A DNA stretch of 64,000 nt from Nelumbo lutea (taxonomy: Eukaryota > Streptophyta > Magnoliopsida > Proteales > Nelumbonaceae): positions 27,706,378 to 27,770,377 of the forward strand of contig JAKGHH010000008.1 of the NCBI GenBank assembly GCA_022828595.1, in the 5' to 3' direction. The notes beneath the pieces were generated by a model, which saw only the letters and a program-made list of their open reading frames with translations, did not search any database and was not told where the DNA came from. This document shows, one piece after another, positions 33,499 to 46,140 of the stretch. A program made the translations under genes and the position numbers. Within the stretch, counting starts at the first letter, position 1, and each line of letters begins with the position of its first letter.

Positions 33499-36400
33499 GG
33501 AGGGTATCGCTTCCTTTTCTGTTAATGTAATTTCTGAATCCTAAGAAGATGATTTTGTTTTAGAAATTATAACATTTGCCTTCTATGAAATTGTGAATCT
33601 CAAGCTTGATTTTTGTTTTTTTCTTTTAATCTGGTGCCTTGGTTGTGTGTTTTCCATGTGTAGCTTTCATAGGGGATGATTGAGTAGATGGTTTTGCTTG
33701 TCAATTATCTACTTTAAACGATAAATTTAAGCTATTTTTATCTTAGTTGTCTACTAGATTCTTTAGCTTTCTTTGTTTATCTTGATATTATGATCGGCTA
33801 CAAAAACCAGTTTATCTTAAAGGAATGCTTCTGATTAGCCTTTCAGGGAAGTGACCTCTAACCTTCTTTAACCAAAGGAAATTGTTCTATGAAATCGCAA
33901 AAAGGGAATCATAGTTTTGTGGTAAATTACTTGAATCCACTGAGTTTCACTTTTAGGCTATGTCAAAAAGGGCATCTTGTATAGGTTTCCCTACCTTTCC
34001 CTACTTTTTCCTTCAAACCAAACATAGCCTTAGAGATTAGTTAGATGACCCTTAAATCTGAAGGTAACCACATAAAATGATTGATGATTCCACGAGAATT
34101 ATCTTATGTCTCAAAAAGAAAAGTCTAACGAGTGGGAAAAAAGAAAGAAAGAAAATGCAAAGAGAAAATCTAAATAGTTAGGAGTAAAATACTAGATTCT
34201 GCCCGCATGTTCTTCACAACAAATGCTGTCAAAATCTTACAATTTATGATACTATTCACAATTTGAATCATGAATCACAAAGGCTTGAATTCGAATCTTA
34301 TCTCTAAATTCTTTTATGCAAAAATCTTACAATTTTTGTTTGATTCATAAATCTTATCGTCTATACAGTTTCTACAATTCACTATGATTTAAATAAATTC
34401 AACTAAGAATTAGTTTTCTACTTTTGTTTGTTTTTATTTAGCTTTGCCAATGTGAGTTTTTTAAAGCCCTTACTAGGAAATAATTTAGTTAGGTTATTTA
34501 AGACTACAAATTGAGTATATTTTCCATCATATGTAGGTTAAAGAGCCATTGCATATAGATTTATTTGATTTTTAAGTCAAACTTGATTATATCATCTTAG
34601 GCTTCTATTCTATAAGTGGTAAGTTTTATCATTTTAATTGCATATATAATAAAATATAGATTAAAAATAGGGTAAAATGACTTTCCCGTATATATTTAAC
34701 CTTTTAATATATTTATATTTAATTTTTTTACAAGTTTTTAAAAAATAAAAATACAATTTACGATATGATTCACGATTTGATTCGGTTCAACTTTCTATGA
34801 TTATAATTTTCAAAACATTGTTCACAACCCATCAGCATCAATTGAAAAGCATTTGAACTAAGAAAAGGATGAACCAAGAAAATTACAAAAGCTGTGGTGA
34901 TTTCTGTACGACTGTCCCAACTGAAAGAAGGCTATCAACAAGTATAGGTATGACATAAATAACACTAACAGAGCCCCTCCCTTACAAGGGATCATCTGTA
35001 GGAACTCAAGAAACTGGAATTCTAGTCAAAAGTGCAACTCCATACTAGTGATTCCATTAAACAATTTGTAAACTATGCAACTGCAAGCAATTAGAAAATC
35101 GGAGAAAAGTCAGAAAACATTAACAATTAATGAAAATTTTAATAGTCCCAGGAAATCAAGAAGAAACTGCTAAGCCCTAGTGGAATGTGAAAATTGTTGG
35201 CCCAACAAAACCCACGGAATCATTTGTCCAAGACTAAGTTTTGAACAGTAAAATATGTGATTTCCAAAATAGTCCTACTTTTATTTTGGGCAAAGTTGTA
35301 ATCTGTTGTAACCTGGGTCACTATAATTGCTGAAAGCCTGAAACTATCAGTAACTTAATAAAATTAATAAATGAATTTACTTTGCTGATAAAAAAATATG
35401 TGATTTCCAAATTCATGTATTGAAGTGTGGCTTTAATACAGAAAGAAACAACCCTCTAAGCATTCTTGAAGATGATACATCTTAACACTTAAAAACATAA
35501 TAATGGATTCAGTTCTAGCATGAATGATGAAACAAATACAGACTGGTGCATGCAATTAGTAAACTTTTACTTTAAACAGAATGACCAGTTTTGTTGCTGC
35601 ATTAGTCAACTTACTTATGGAGCAAGCTACCATCCGATGCATATTAGACAGTGCTTTGGCCCCAAATTTCGTCTATCTCTACTCTACCAGTGTCAAACAT
35701 GACAATGTAGTTAAGTAGTTTTTTCCTTTTTCCTGTCTAACCTGAAACTGGAAAATATAGACATCGATTGTCTACAACTCTGCACTTGATGTGGCAATGC
35801 TATTGGCCTAATTTATATGGTTCAAATAAAGTTGGGAAATGGGAACCAACTAACTTACCTGCAAATTGAAGGGCTTCCAATTTCTCTGGCTCATATGGAC
35901 TTTGTAACATGAGAATCATTCAAAATGGAATAATTGAAAAATAACACAATTATGTTATATTATCTCAAATAAATGATTCTAGCCACTAATCCAGAATTGG
36001 AGCTGATATCTTTTCCTTCTTTCTCTATTAAGCATGGTAGAAGGTACTTTCATTTCTATTAACAGGTTTTAGAGTAACAGCTCCACCTTTAAAGCAATTA
36101 TCACTTATTAAGTGGTTGGTGTTCAGTGTTTGGTTCTTAACGAGCTACAGCATTTATTGGGTAACCATTGTAAACAGAGATCCTGCCTCAATAGCTCCTC
36201 ATGTTCTCAGTGTAAGGGCTACTTCGTCCTCACCAAACAACAGTACACGAGAATAAAATAGATAAGAATTAATTTGTTGGCTTAATCTTGAATGAAGGGA
36301 TTATCAGTTAGCATCATTAAAATATTCCTTGATTGTAAATTATCGGAAGAAGAAAAATAAGAGTTTGTTTCATGCTAAAATCACTTCACTACTTCAGAAC

Positions 36401-37194
36401 AATGAAGGAGCTGGAGCCCTGGACGCAATTGGACTGCATATATTCCTGGGTTTCTTCATATGCACCAGGTTTAAGAAAATAGATTGAGAGCACTTCTGAT
36501 GTTTTTTCTTTTTGATTGTTAAGCACTTCTTATGAATCATCAGAACCAATGTAGTTGTCAGTTCTCTTGGACCAGCAGAACAGCATTTATACAACCATTA
36601 TTCTCCATTATTTATAACTTTGAACACATTTAGTGATCATAACTTTCCCATCTGTAGTAATTAGATTGGGATCCGCAATATATATGATTTTGATTCTTCA
36701 AAACAAAAACAACTGTCACAACAAATCATTAAGTTAGCTGACACTAACCTCTATTCTCATTGCCAATTGGGGGGAGGGGGTGTGAATTGTTCCACTGGTT
36801 AAAACACCCAGAGAAAGTATACATCAACTTCAGCGTTTTTCCAATCATCCAAGATTGTGCATTCTAAATTCAGGGTGTATGGCGCATCACCTTGATTGTC
36901 GTGAAATGCAAGGCTAGTGGGTGTATGAAGCAGTGGGATAACTACATTGTCAAAGCTTTGAAGAATGCATTTTTCATAAAAACCAAATTTGATGTCCCAA
37001 GTTTAGATTTCTAGTACAAATCAGGACAACCCAAATTGTAGTAAACCGGTGTCCCATGCCCTCGTTGAATGCTGCAATTTTGTATTCAATAGTTATCTGT
37101 TTGTTTGGTCATGACAAAAAATTAAGGTTGAACATGCATTTGAACTATGGTTTTGAATCCATAACAGTTAATAACCATAACTCTCTAATATTAA
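33499..37194. other. Intergenic, no gene recognised
   Basis: After the 3' UTR of the ribosomal protein gene there is about 3.6 kb of AT-rich DNA with only short open frames. One tiny MITE (33956-34029) is resolved. Motifs such as ATGATTCACAATTTGA (34240-34340, 34750-34800) suggest old, diverged repeats. No splice-linked coding exons could be built. Confidence 0.45.
33956..34029. mobile_element. Very short MITE (74 bp)
   Basis: GGCTATGTC at the left and AAACATAGCC at the right are inverted, with TTA on both sides (33953-33955, 34030-34032). The central part is pyrimidine-rich. Confidence 0.6.
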
Positions 37195-37571
37195 GGCTCC
37201 GTTCGCTTTTCGGTAAATTATTTACCCGGGTAAATGCAATTACCTGGGTAAGTTTTTTCCGGGAAACACTTAACCAGTACCCGGGTAAATGCAATTACCT
37301 GGGTAAGTTTTTTCCGGGAAACACTTAACCAGGTGTATTTACCTATGTTCTCTTATTTCCCATGTAAAAAATTAAATGTCCATTTTAACCATAAAAATTC
37401 ATTATTAAAAGGGGCATTTTTGTCTCATTCAAGTGTGGAAAACTTTCCCCTCAAGTGGGAAAGTTATTTACCCACCTAGGATACCAGGAAAATAAACTTT
37501 CGCTGGTCCTCACATTAATCTGAAAAAATATCATTCCCCCATCAAAATAAAAAAAAAAAAAGAACGCCCCC
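37195..37571. mobile_element. Tourist/PIF-like MITE (377 bp), copy 2
   Basis: Left end GGCTCCGTTCGCTTTTCGG, right end GAACGCCCCC, flanked by TAA on both sides (37192-37194, 37572-37574). It contains an internal about 60-bp direct duplication (ACCCGGGTAAATGCAATTAC at 37223 and 37279). Same family as 6081-6454. Confidence 0.83.
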
Positions 37572-37574
37572 TAA

Positions 37575-38012
37575 AGCAAACATGTAGAAATATTAAGTGC
37601 ATTGGCTAAGACATTACTATGAGTTAATATAAGGTTTTGCTGATGTCAGCTACAAAATCATGGCTTCCTGATTTGCAATCCTCCATATGGACATTATAAC
37701 AATGAAATTGTGCAATTGAAACTGAAAAGCTGACAGTAAAACAAGATTGAAGAGATACAAAGAACATAGGTATAACAATGCTTTTGTTAAACTAATTATC
37801 CTTTTTATACCATGAAATCCTACGTCCAGGCTATAGGATGAGAGGAAGATATAGAAGAGTCCTGAACTCTTTGGTGTTCTAAGCAATACAAAAAAATAAG
37901 CATATTATCGAAAGAGAAAGACAGAATCCCAGGTAAGACTGTAAGAGTTAACATCTTCTCTTAGTTTTCTTCACATTCCATTCCTGCTGATTATTGCCCA
38001 TCCACATAATGA
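37575..38012. other. 3' flank of F-box gene 2, paralogous to the flank of F-box gene 1
   Basis: TCAGCTACAAAATCATGGC, AGTAAAACAAGAT and GGATGAGAGGAA occur in the same order as in 19960-20220, showing that the duplication of the two F-box genes included at least several hundred bp of 3' sequence. Confidence 0.65.
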
Positions 38013-39185
38013 TCAGCTCAGTGAAACGAGGCTCTGCACATCAATCTCTGCATTAACTGGATGACCTGGGGTTCGAAGCTTTCTAATTCTTTTGTATACT
38101 GGGTCGAATAAATAAATTGACTTCTCAAATTCCTTGGTAAGTATAATTTGACCATTATTTCCAAAACCCAATGGCTTAAAATACCTGACATATAAATCGA
38201 AGCGCCCCATTGAAAATGTGCTGATCCAAGTCTGCTGTCCGTCATAATCTTTCATTACCCACACCTCAAGACTCTGGAAGCAGGAGGAACAAAATATAGA
38301 GAGGAACCCATTGAAACTTGACAATTCAAGGGAAACATCAGCTTTTTTTGCAGATTCAGGCAATAGGATCTCTCTGAACATCTCCTCTTCAAGATCAAAA
38401 GAAACTAGTATCGTAGAATTGGCTTCATAGAAAGCCATGTTTTTCTTCTTAGCAATCCAATGAAGAGATCTATTGCCAAGGCTCTGATTAAGTTGGAGCC
38501 ATCTACCATGTGTGTCAATATTGAACTCAATGTCCCCAAGCTCAACACTTCCCCATGAATTCGTCCCTAGTGTGTAAACATGGACTTCAGTTTTGTCGAG
38601 AGCAGAGAAAGTAACAACTCGTACCACCTTATATTCATCAGAAATGGGGTTAAAACCAAACCCCCAATAGACCCAACGCCAGCCTCTGCATCGACTTTTG
38701 GGGATTTGACGGGGCAATTCCTTGTAATCTCTGGTCGTGGGGTTCCACAGATATGTGAGTTTGGAGTTAAGTGATATACATACCAAGCCATTGCAGGTGC
38801 CAACTAGTTGGAGATTCTTAACTGGCCTCTTCTGAAATGGTAGATGAAGTGATGTGGTATGGTCAAATGAATCAAGATCAGCATGGTAGAGCTTGGTTGC
38901 AGTTGCAAAGATGAGATGAGGAGAGCGGCTGCAGATTTCAGTTGCTCGATTCAGATGCATCTTGGTGAAACGAGTATCGCTGAACAGGCTGCGCCATGAT
39001 TTGCAGACACACATGAACCGCATAAGGGATTTTCCAGGTACCCTTGAAAGGATATCTTCCATGATTTCACCTGGTAGCTTCGGAAGCTCTATCTCACTCT
39101 TCTTCACCTTTTCCTTTTCCTCCATGTTCTTCGATCCCTCTCTTTTCTCTGTGTATGTTAAGCTATGGAGAAGATATCTTCTCAC
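38013..39185 (-). CDS. F-box protein with FBA domain, copy 2
   Basis: A single exon of 390 codons, intact. F-box at residues about 37-77 (LPGEIMEDILSRVPGKSLMR, CKSWRSLFSDTRF). FBA region from about 115 with CNGLVCISL, LTYLWNPTTRDYKELP, WGFGFNPISDEYKVVRVV, YTLGTNSWGSVELGD, LGNRSLHWIAKK, FDLEEEMFREI and EVWVMKDYDGQQTW. The product is expected to be an SCF substrate receptor in the nucleus or cytosol; the target is unknown. An in-frame Met at residue 21 (39125, MEEKEKVKK) is an alternative start and resembles the start of F-box gene 3. It is most similar in layout to copies 1 and 3. No introns or damage were seen. Confidence 0.9.
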   Translation of the reverse strand: MRRYLLHSLTYTEKREGSKNMEEKEKVKKSEIELPKLPGEIMEDILSRVPGKSLMRFMCVCKSWRSLFSDTRFTKMHLNRATEICSRSPHLIFATATKLYHADLDSFDHTTSLHLPFQKRPVKNLQLVGTCNGLVCISLNSKLTYLWNPTTRDYKELPRQIPKSRCRGWRWVYWGFGFNPISDEYKVVRVVTFSALDKTEVHVYTLGTNSWGSVELGDIEFNIDTHGRWLQLNQSLGNRSLHWIAKKKNMAFYEANSTILVSFDLEEEMFREILLPESAKKADVSLELSSFNGFLSIFCSSCFQSLEVWVMKDYDGQQTWISTFSMGRFDLYVRYFKPLGFGNNGQIILTKEFEKSIYLFDPVYKRIRKLRTPGHPVNAEIDVQSLVSLS

Positions 39186-39429
39186 TTTAGATAACTATAG
39201 CTGTAAAGGGACCAGAGAGCGAGAGAGCATAAGGGTCAAGGGTTGGCAGTTGGCAAAAATGGTAATCGTTGCGTTCAGCTGGAGATAATAGCATACTTTC
39301 AGCTCAAACTCTGAACCGTAGATTAATAATTTAATACAACAAAGCATCAAGACCGACCATTTAATGGGTCCCGCCTAATAAGATGTTGTGTGTCTACGAT
39401 CTTCTCCTCACACCAACCACGTTTCAGTA

Positions 39430-39915
39430 CGTTGATGATACCCTAAACTTCGGGGTAGTGTCAAAATATTGTACCTAAACTCTCAAATGTCTCATCGTAG
39501 TACCTAAATTTTTTAAAAGTGCCTAAATTGGTCCCTGTCTTAAAATATCAAAACTATATTCTGCCTTAAAATTAAATCAATAAATATGAAATATGATAAA
39601 AGAAAATAATAATTAAAAGTAAAGAAATAATTAAACAAAAATGTGTTTTAGATTTAAAGGTTGAGGACAATTACTTATTTAGTTTAGAATCTTAAATACC
39701 TTAATTGGTTCAATTTCAAGGTAGAAGATAATGAATAGTATCTTCTTTTGACTGGTAGTTTTGATATTTTTAATAAATAACAATTGTTAAAATAACAGTA
39801 AAAATTAATTTGACATTATTTGAAAATTAAATATTACAATAACACATTTGAAATTTTGGATACTGACTTAACACTACTTCCAAAGTTTAAGGGATTAAAG
39901 TGAAATTTTCTCAAA
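39430..39915. mobile_element. Degenerate Mutator-like MITE (relative of 16127-16669)
   Basis: It shares the TACCCTAAACTT..GGGGTAGTGTCAA left arm, the AATATGAAATATGATA core and the right arm ...CACTACTTCCAAAGTTTAAGGGATTAAAGTGAAATTTT. Arms are inverted. No target duplication was found. Confidence 0.65.
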
Positions 39916-40651
39916 CAATTACAATCTCGGAAATATTCACGGATACAAGATGATCTGAATTCGGTGGCTCGCTGCCAACTGACTTGGTCCAGGCCAGGGA
40001 TGTAAACGGATCAGATCCGGCTGCATTTGCATCCCATTATCAAATCTTGAGATGCGTATTGGCATCCTATTATCATGTTGGATTTCAGATCAGGATATGG
40101 ATTTAATTTACAATCATCTGAATATTATGTTTAAAATAATAAAAAGTTTTAAAAGTTAATTGTTTTTTACTTATATATGTAGAATAAATAAAATGATAAT
40201 TTTTTGTCGGACTTGAATTTTAATCAGATTAGATGCAGGTTTTAACATTAAAGTCAATTGGACATGGGACTTTCAAAGTCCATGGACAGCCCAACTTTGG
40301 GTCTACATGCTTAAAAAAAAGTACTAAAAGTTTTGTTGAGTTAGGGCTGAATTTAACAAGCTGAGTTAAGGTTCAGCATATCCAATGCGATTAAGGTTTT
40401 TTACATTGTTTATGTGGGGTCAATTGATTAAATGAACATTTTCAAAAAAAAAAACGAGCATTAAAAAATTATTCAATTGGTTAATATAATTATATCAAAT
40501 TCTGGTCCATTTCCACATTTTCATGTGTTTCAAAAACAACATTCAAACATAAAAGTTTACAAATTAGTAGAAACAAGATTAAAAGTATCGATACGCCCTT
40601 GTGTATAAGTAGAGGCATATCGGTACTTAAAAATTAAAACCATGCGCTTTT
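39916..40651. other. No gene recognised
   Basis: AT-rich; a GGATCAGATCCGG..AGATTAGATGCAGG stretch (40000-40270) may be old hAT-like material. Confidence 0.35.
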
Positions 40652-41079
40652 GGGGGCATTCTTTTTTTGGATTTTGAGAGGGAGGAAAGTTAGTCAATGG
40701 GATTTTGGTTCCCATTGACCAAGAATTTCATGTTCTTTTTTCATATTTATGTTAGGACTAGACATGTGGCTTGAATAGGTATATGGGCCCGCGGTCTTAA
40801 CCTCGGGCCAAAAAGCCTAGCCTGCAATAAATTCAAGCCGGGCTCGGGATTTGCCAAAATAGCCCCGCGAGCCTGGCCCGACCCGACCTATAGTTAAACC
40901 TAAATAAAAACCCTAGTCGAGACCTCTTTGCCTCTTCCCATTCTTTTTTCCAGTCGAACCCTTCATCTCCAATCTCCACATCCTCCACACTCCATAGTTC
41001 TCATCATCACATTCTCAGGCAGTCACAACCGGCGAGGCGGTGAACATTCACCAGCACAACAACTCCGGCGGCGGCGATG

Positions 41080-41180
<101 letters not shown>

Positions 41181-42306
41181 ACGCGAACTGATCAAGTGAT
41201 CATTGTCAAAATCGCAGATCAGGCTCACAGCTCACAGACCACAGTCACCAACTCACCGCGAACTCTCCAGCAAATACAATCACCGGCGGCGGCGGTGAGT
41301 CCTCTTTACCATTTTATTCTATTACAATCTTTAGTATTTACTGTTTTTATAACTGTTAGAGATAATATATTATAAACTTCTGCAACTTCCGGTCGATTGG
41401 GAGTCTGATTCCACCACCAGGTTTGTCCAGCCATGATCCATCCAATGTGAAACATAATCGCTATCTGAATTATGCAGAAAAAAATGGGTGTTATCATAAT
41501 TGCTTAAACAATATGAAAATGTGAAACGCAATTCCACCACCAGGTTTGCCTCTGCATTACAAATTCTGTTAGTATCAGAACTGCTATTAAAAAATATGAA
41601 AATGTTCTAGCGGTATAACTGTGTTTGCATAGAATCTCTATTTTTAGATCCACTCTCCCAGAACTACATGATAAGCATCTCCAAACTAATTACTGAAGGT
41701 CCCTCCAATCTAAACCAACTTTCATGCGGACACGTCCCAATGAACTAGCTATAATCAAACCATTTTGTTTCTTGACTAAGACATCATCTAATTTCAAAGT
41801 AACCAATCATGTTGAAGGTTGAGGGAGAATATGAATTCAGTCAACTTCTCTGCATGCTCTGTTCCAAATTATCAGTTTATCTAAGTAGTTTCTGTATATA
41901 TTATATATAACTTACATGAGAAAATGCATCTACCATTCAACACATCAAGTTTCCATGTGTGCATAGAGTTGGGATTGAAGTTTCATTCTTAGTAGCCATA
42001 TCTGGCACCTGAACACACGTTAACATGTATGACCACATATGAATAACCTAAGCAATCATGTATGAACACCCATTTTTTTCTGCATAAAGCGCTATCCAAT
42101 GTTTAGTCTAAACCGACAGATTTAGACCTCTTCAGATATCACTATTACTGTTTACAATGTTTACTTGTTTAGTATTACAAATAATAGCCGAATGCTATTA
42201 TCTTGCTTCAATGCTATTGTTTGTCTTGAAATAGAAATTTATTAGGTAATGTTGGTCTTCTCTCCTTTAGAATTTATATACATTTTGATTGATATTATTT
42301 TGTCTT

Positions 42307-42640
42307 GAATTCAGAATTTATATTATTTTTTTAATGTAAATAAATTTTGATTTATATTGATTATTGAATTCATAATTTATATTATTTTTTTAATGTAAAT
42401 AAATTTTGATTTAAATTGATTATTGAATTTAGAATTTATATTATTTTTTAATGTAAATAAATTCGGATTTATATTGATTATTGAATTTAGAATTTATACT
42501 GAATTTATATTCTTTTTTAATGTAAATAAATTCTAATTTATATTGATTATTGAATTCAGAATTTATATTCTTTTTTAATGTAAATAAATTCTGATTTATA
42601 TTGATTATTGAATTCAGAATTTATATTGGACAATCTGCAA
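42307..42640. repeat. AT-rich minisatellite, 58-59 bp unit, about six copies
   Basis: GAATTCAGAATTTATATT-type unit starts at 42307, 42366, 42425, 42483, 42552 and 42610. Each is followed by TTTTTTAATGTAAATAAATT and GATTTATATTGATTATT. It lies in the probable 5'-leader intron of hAT-B. Confidence 0.9.
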
Positions 42641-42798
42641 TTGATTTTCTTTTTTTTTTGCAGATTTAGAAATTATATTCTTTTTTAATGTAAAAAAATT
42701 ATAGAAAATTCTTTTAGTTTTTTATTTAATACATGCTTGTCTTATTGATAAAATTAGAATTCATTATGCAGGTTATTTCATATTTAATAATTACTATC

Positions 42799-45080
42799 AT
42801 GTCAATGGCAAGTGAAAATGCAACTGCTGGAGTAGATATAGTTGATGATGACTATCAAGAGTTTGATCAGACTTCCACTAAGAAAAGATTGACATCTAAG
42901 GTGTGGGAAGAAATGGAAAAGATTAATTCGGAGAAGGCACGATGTAAGCACTGCATGAAAATATTATAAGGTAAGTCAAGTAAGGGAACTACTCACTTGA
43001 AGCGTCATTTAGAGCGTTGCCCTAAACGTAAAATTCAGGATATTAAACAATACAAAGTAACTATTCAATCAAACACTGATGTGAGTACTTCTTTGAAAAA
43101 CTACAAGTTTGATCAACAAGAGTCTCGTAGGGCATTATCAATTTTTCTTGTATGTGGAAAACACCATTTTACTACTGTTGAAGAACCTGGTTTTAGATTC
43201 TTTATTCAATCTATAAATCCTTAATTTAAAAATGTGAGTAGGCATACTGCTAAAAGAGATATCATGTCTAGTTATGTGAAAGAGAGAGAGGGTGTGAAAA
43301 GTGATTTGTCTAATACACTTGGTCGGATTTGTTTAACTTCCGATAATTGGAGATCGGAGCACACTGATGATGAATTCATATGTATAACTGCTCATTGGAT
43401 TGACAGCAATTGGAAGTTACAGAAAAGAATTATTCGCTTTAAAACTTTGGCACCTCCTTTTGATGGACTGTCTTTAGCAGATGAGATGGCCATGTGCTTA
43501 AGCGAATAGAATATTGATCAAAAAATTTTTAGCATCACATTAGATAATGCTAGTTACAATGATGTGATGGCTAACTCTTTGAAATTGAGATCTTTAATAC
43601 ATAAATCTTTGGTGTGTGGTGGTGATTTTTTCAAAGTTCGTTGTTGTAGTCATATTTTGAATCTTATTGTGCAAGCTGGTTTGAATATTGTTGATGATGT
43701 TATTTGTAAGATTCGGGATGGTGTGAAAAATATAAAGAAATCAGCTACCCGGAAGCATAGATTTTATGAACTTGCTGAAAAAAATTTTTGCTTAAACGCA
43801 ACTAGAAGATTAAGGTTAGATATGTGTGTGAGATGGAATTCAACTTATTTGATGTTTGAACATGCCATTTACTATAAGCAAGTCTTACAACATTAGGGGC
43901 AAAGGGATAATATTTTTAAAATGTTTATGCTTTCGGAAGAAGAATGGGCAAAAGCGGATAAGCTTCACAAGTTTTTAAAGGTTTTTTATGATGTTACTTG
44001 CATGTTTTCTGCCACTAAGTACCCTACTTCAAACATTTACTTCAAGGGAGTGTAGATGATTCATAGACATTTGATGTCAGTGAGTAAGGAACCTTTGAAT
44101 TTTACGACTGGCATGGTTAGAAAATTGAATGAGAAATTTGATAGATATTGGGCTGAATATAGTATGATTTTGCCATGTGCTGTTATGTTGGATCCTCGTT
44201 GCAATATTAGGTTAATGGAGTATTGTTTTGATAAACTTTATGGGGATGAAACTGAGGAGAATGTTAATGCTATAACTAAAACTCTCAATGATTTGTTTAA
44301 TGAATACAAAGAAAATTTTTCCTCCACCTCCTTTATTGGATCTTCTAGTCAATTTGACATGAGTGAGAGAAATGATAATGGTAATGGATTTGAGGATTAT
44401 AAACAATTTTTTAATTCAAAAAGAAAGATTCAAAGTGAAAAAACTCGGTTACACCTTTAATTGGAAAAACAAAACCTTGATATCAAAGCAGATGTTGATG
44501 TTTTGGAGTATTGGAATAAGAGTTCACTTAGGTATCCTGAATTGGCATCAATGTCTTGAGATATTTTAGTAATTCCTATTTCCACAATTGCATCCAAATC
44601 TGCATTTAGCGTTGGAAAGAAGATGATCAATCCTTGGAGAAATTCACTTAAGTCCAAGACAATTCAAGCTTTGGTTTGTCTTGAAGATTGGCTTCGTGCA
44701 CAAGGCCTTGTATTAGGTAATAATTTTTTTATTTATTGTTTATTAAAATATATGATTCATTGAATCTTTTCTAATAGATTTTCCAATTGTATGCAGGGGG
44801 GATCAAGTTTGTTAGGGGCTTCTTCAAGATCAAGCTTTGGTTTGTCTTGAAGATTGGTTTCATGTACAAGGCCTTGTATTAAGTAATTTTTCTATTTATT
44901 GTTTATTAAAATATATGATTCATTGAATTTTTTCTAATAGATTTTCCAATTGTATGCAAGGGGATCAAGCTTGTTAGGGGCTTCTTCAGGATCAAGCTTG
45001 TTAGAAGAGGATGGAGAATCAAATACTAGTGATGATGATGACGATGATGATGAAAATGTTGAACTTAATGATATGTTTTA
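42799..45080 (+). pseudogene. hAT-B transposase pseudogene
   Basis: From ATG 42799 a single phase persists to about 44720 with seven nonsense codons (42967, 43222, 43507, 43894, 44053, 44458, 44557) and no frameshift. Domains in order: BED zinc finger (SKVWEEME, CKHC, THLKRHLERC); RNase-H-like core with TSDNWRS, ITLDNASYND and CCSHILNLIVQAGL; DUF4413-like region around FDRYWAEYSMILPCAVMLDPR; and the hAT dimerisation domain (LEYWNKSSLRYPELA, ISTIASKSAFSVGKK, CLEDWLRAQG). An intron follows. The last exon plus intron is tandemly duplicated (unit starts 44665 and 44831, period 166 bp), and an acidic tail (DDDDDDDENVELNDMF) ends near 45080. Confidence 0.9.
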
Positions 45081-45182
45081 GGTATTATAATAACATATAT
45101 TTCCGTTATCTATTTGTCATTTGACATGATAACAAATTACATATGTGACATCGGTGCTGAATTTATCTCTTATTTTCTTTTG

Positions 45183-45410
45183 TAGGATGGCTTGGAACTT
45201 GGAAGTTGGAATGTTCAATCTTGTTGGTGAATTCAACAATAAATGGAGATGGCTAGAAGCCTAGAACATGTTTTATTTGATATGATCATATGGGCAATGA
45301 AGTCTTTTATTTTATTTTTTAGAATGGCTTGGAACTTGAGAGTTGGAATATTCCATCTTGTTGGTGAATTCAAGAATGGATGGAGAACATGTTTTATGGA
45401 TTTTGTTTGT
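45183..45410. repeat. Local direct duplication in hAT-B 3' region (about 142 bp period)
   Basis: The segment ATGGCTTGGAACTTG...TTGTTGGTGAATTCAA occurs at 45185 and 45325 with a few differences. Confidence 0.8.
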
Positions 45411-46140
45411 TTTATTCAGATAATTTTTTTATGACTTTTGATGAACATGAACTTAAAGTTATATGAATTTAGTTTTAGTGTGTGATGTTATTTGTAGGAA
45501 AATGAACCTATATGATTTGCTCCTATGTGTTTTATTTCAGGTTTGCCTTGGTTGTATAAAAACAACCAAACAACAGGGAATATATTAAACAACCTTAAAG
45601 AATGTTGTTGATTCACTTGATTGTAATAAAAAAAGAATAAAATTAAAATGTGTTATGTGATGTCCATTTGAATAATTTTTTTGATTTAAGAATGTAAAAT
45701 TGTGTTTCTTTAAATAGGGGAAAAACATCTGAATTAAAATAGATAATGTAGGGAAAATTTTTAATTTCTTTTATTAAGTCGGGCTTCAGGCTTTTTATCA
45801 GGGCCGGGCTTGGGCCCAAGTTCTAGGCCCGTTGGTTGGGCCGGGCTCGGGCTCGGGCCTATCATTTTTTCGTTAATGAAGACTCAAAGCCCGGTACCCA
45901 TCTCCTAGGTGGATAAATACCTTTTCCACATACGGGAAAAGTTGCTAACACTTGAATGGGACAAAAATGCCCCTTCTAATAATGGATTTTTATGATTAAA
46001 ATGATCATTGGCTTATTTACATGAGAAATAAAAGAACATGGGCAAATGCACTTACCCATTTAGTGTTTCTCAGGAAAACCTTACCTAAGTAACTACTGCA
46101 TTTACCTGGATAAGTAACTTAACGAAAAGCGAATTGGGTC

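Noticed and set aside
38567..38803. Several open frames overlapping the F-box genes in other phases (also 22000-22700 and 56791-57365)
   Set aside because: Shadows of the intact F-box coding frames, which carry the clear domain motifs.
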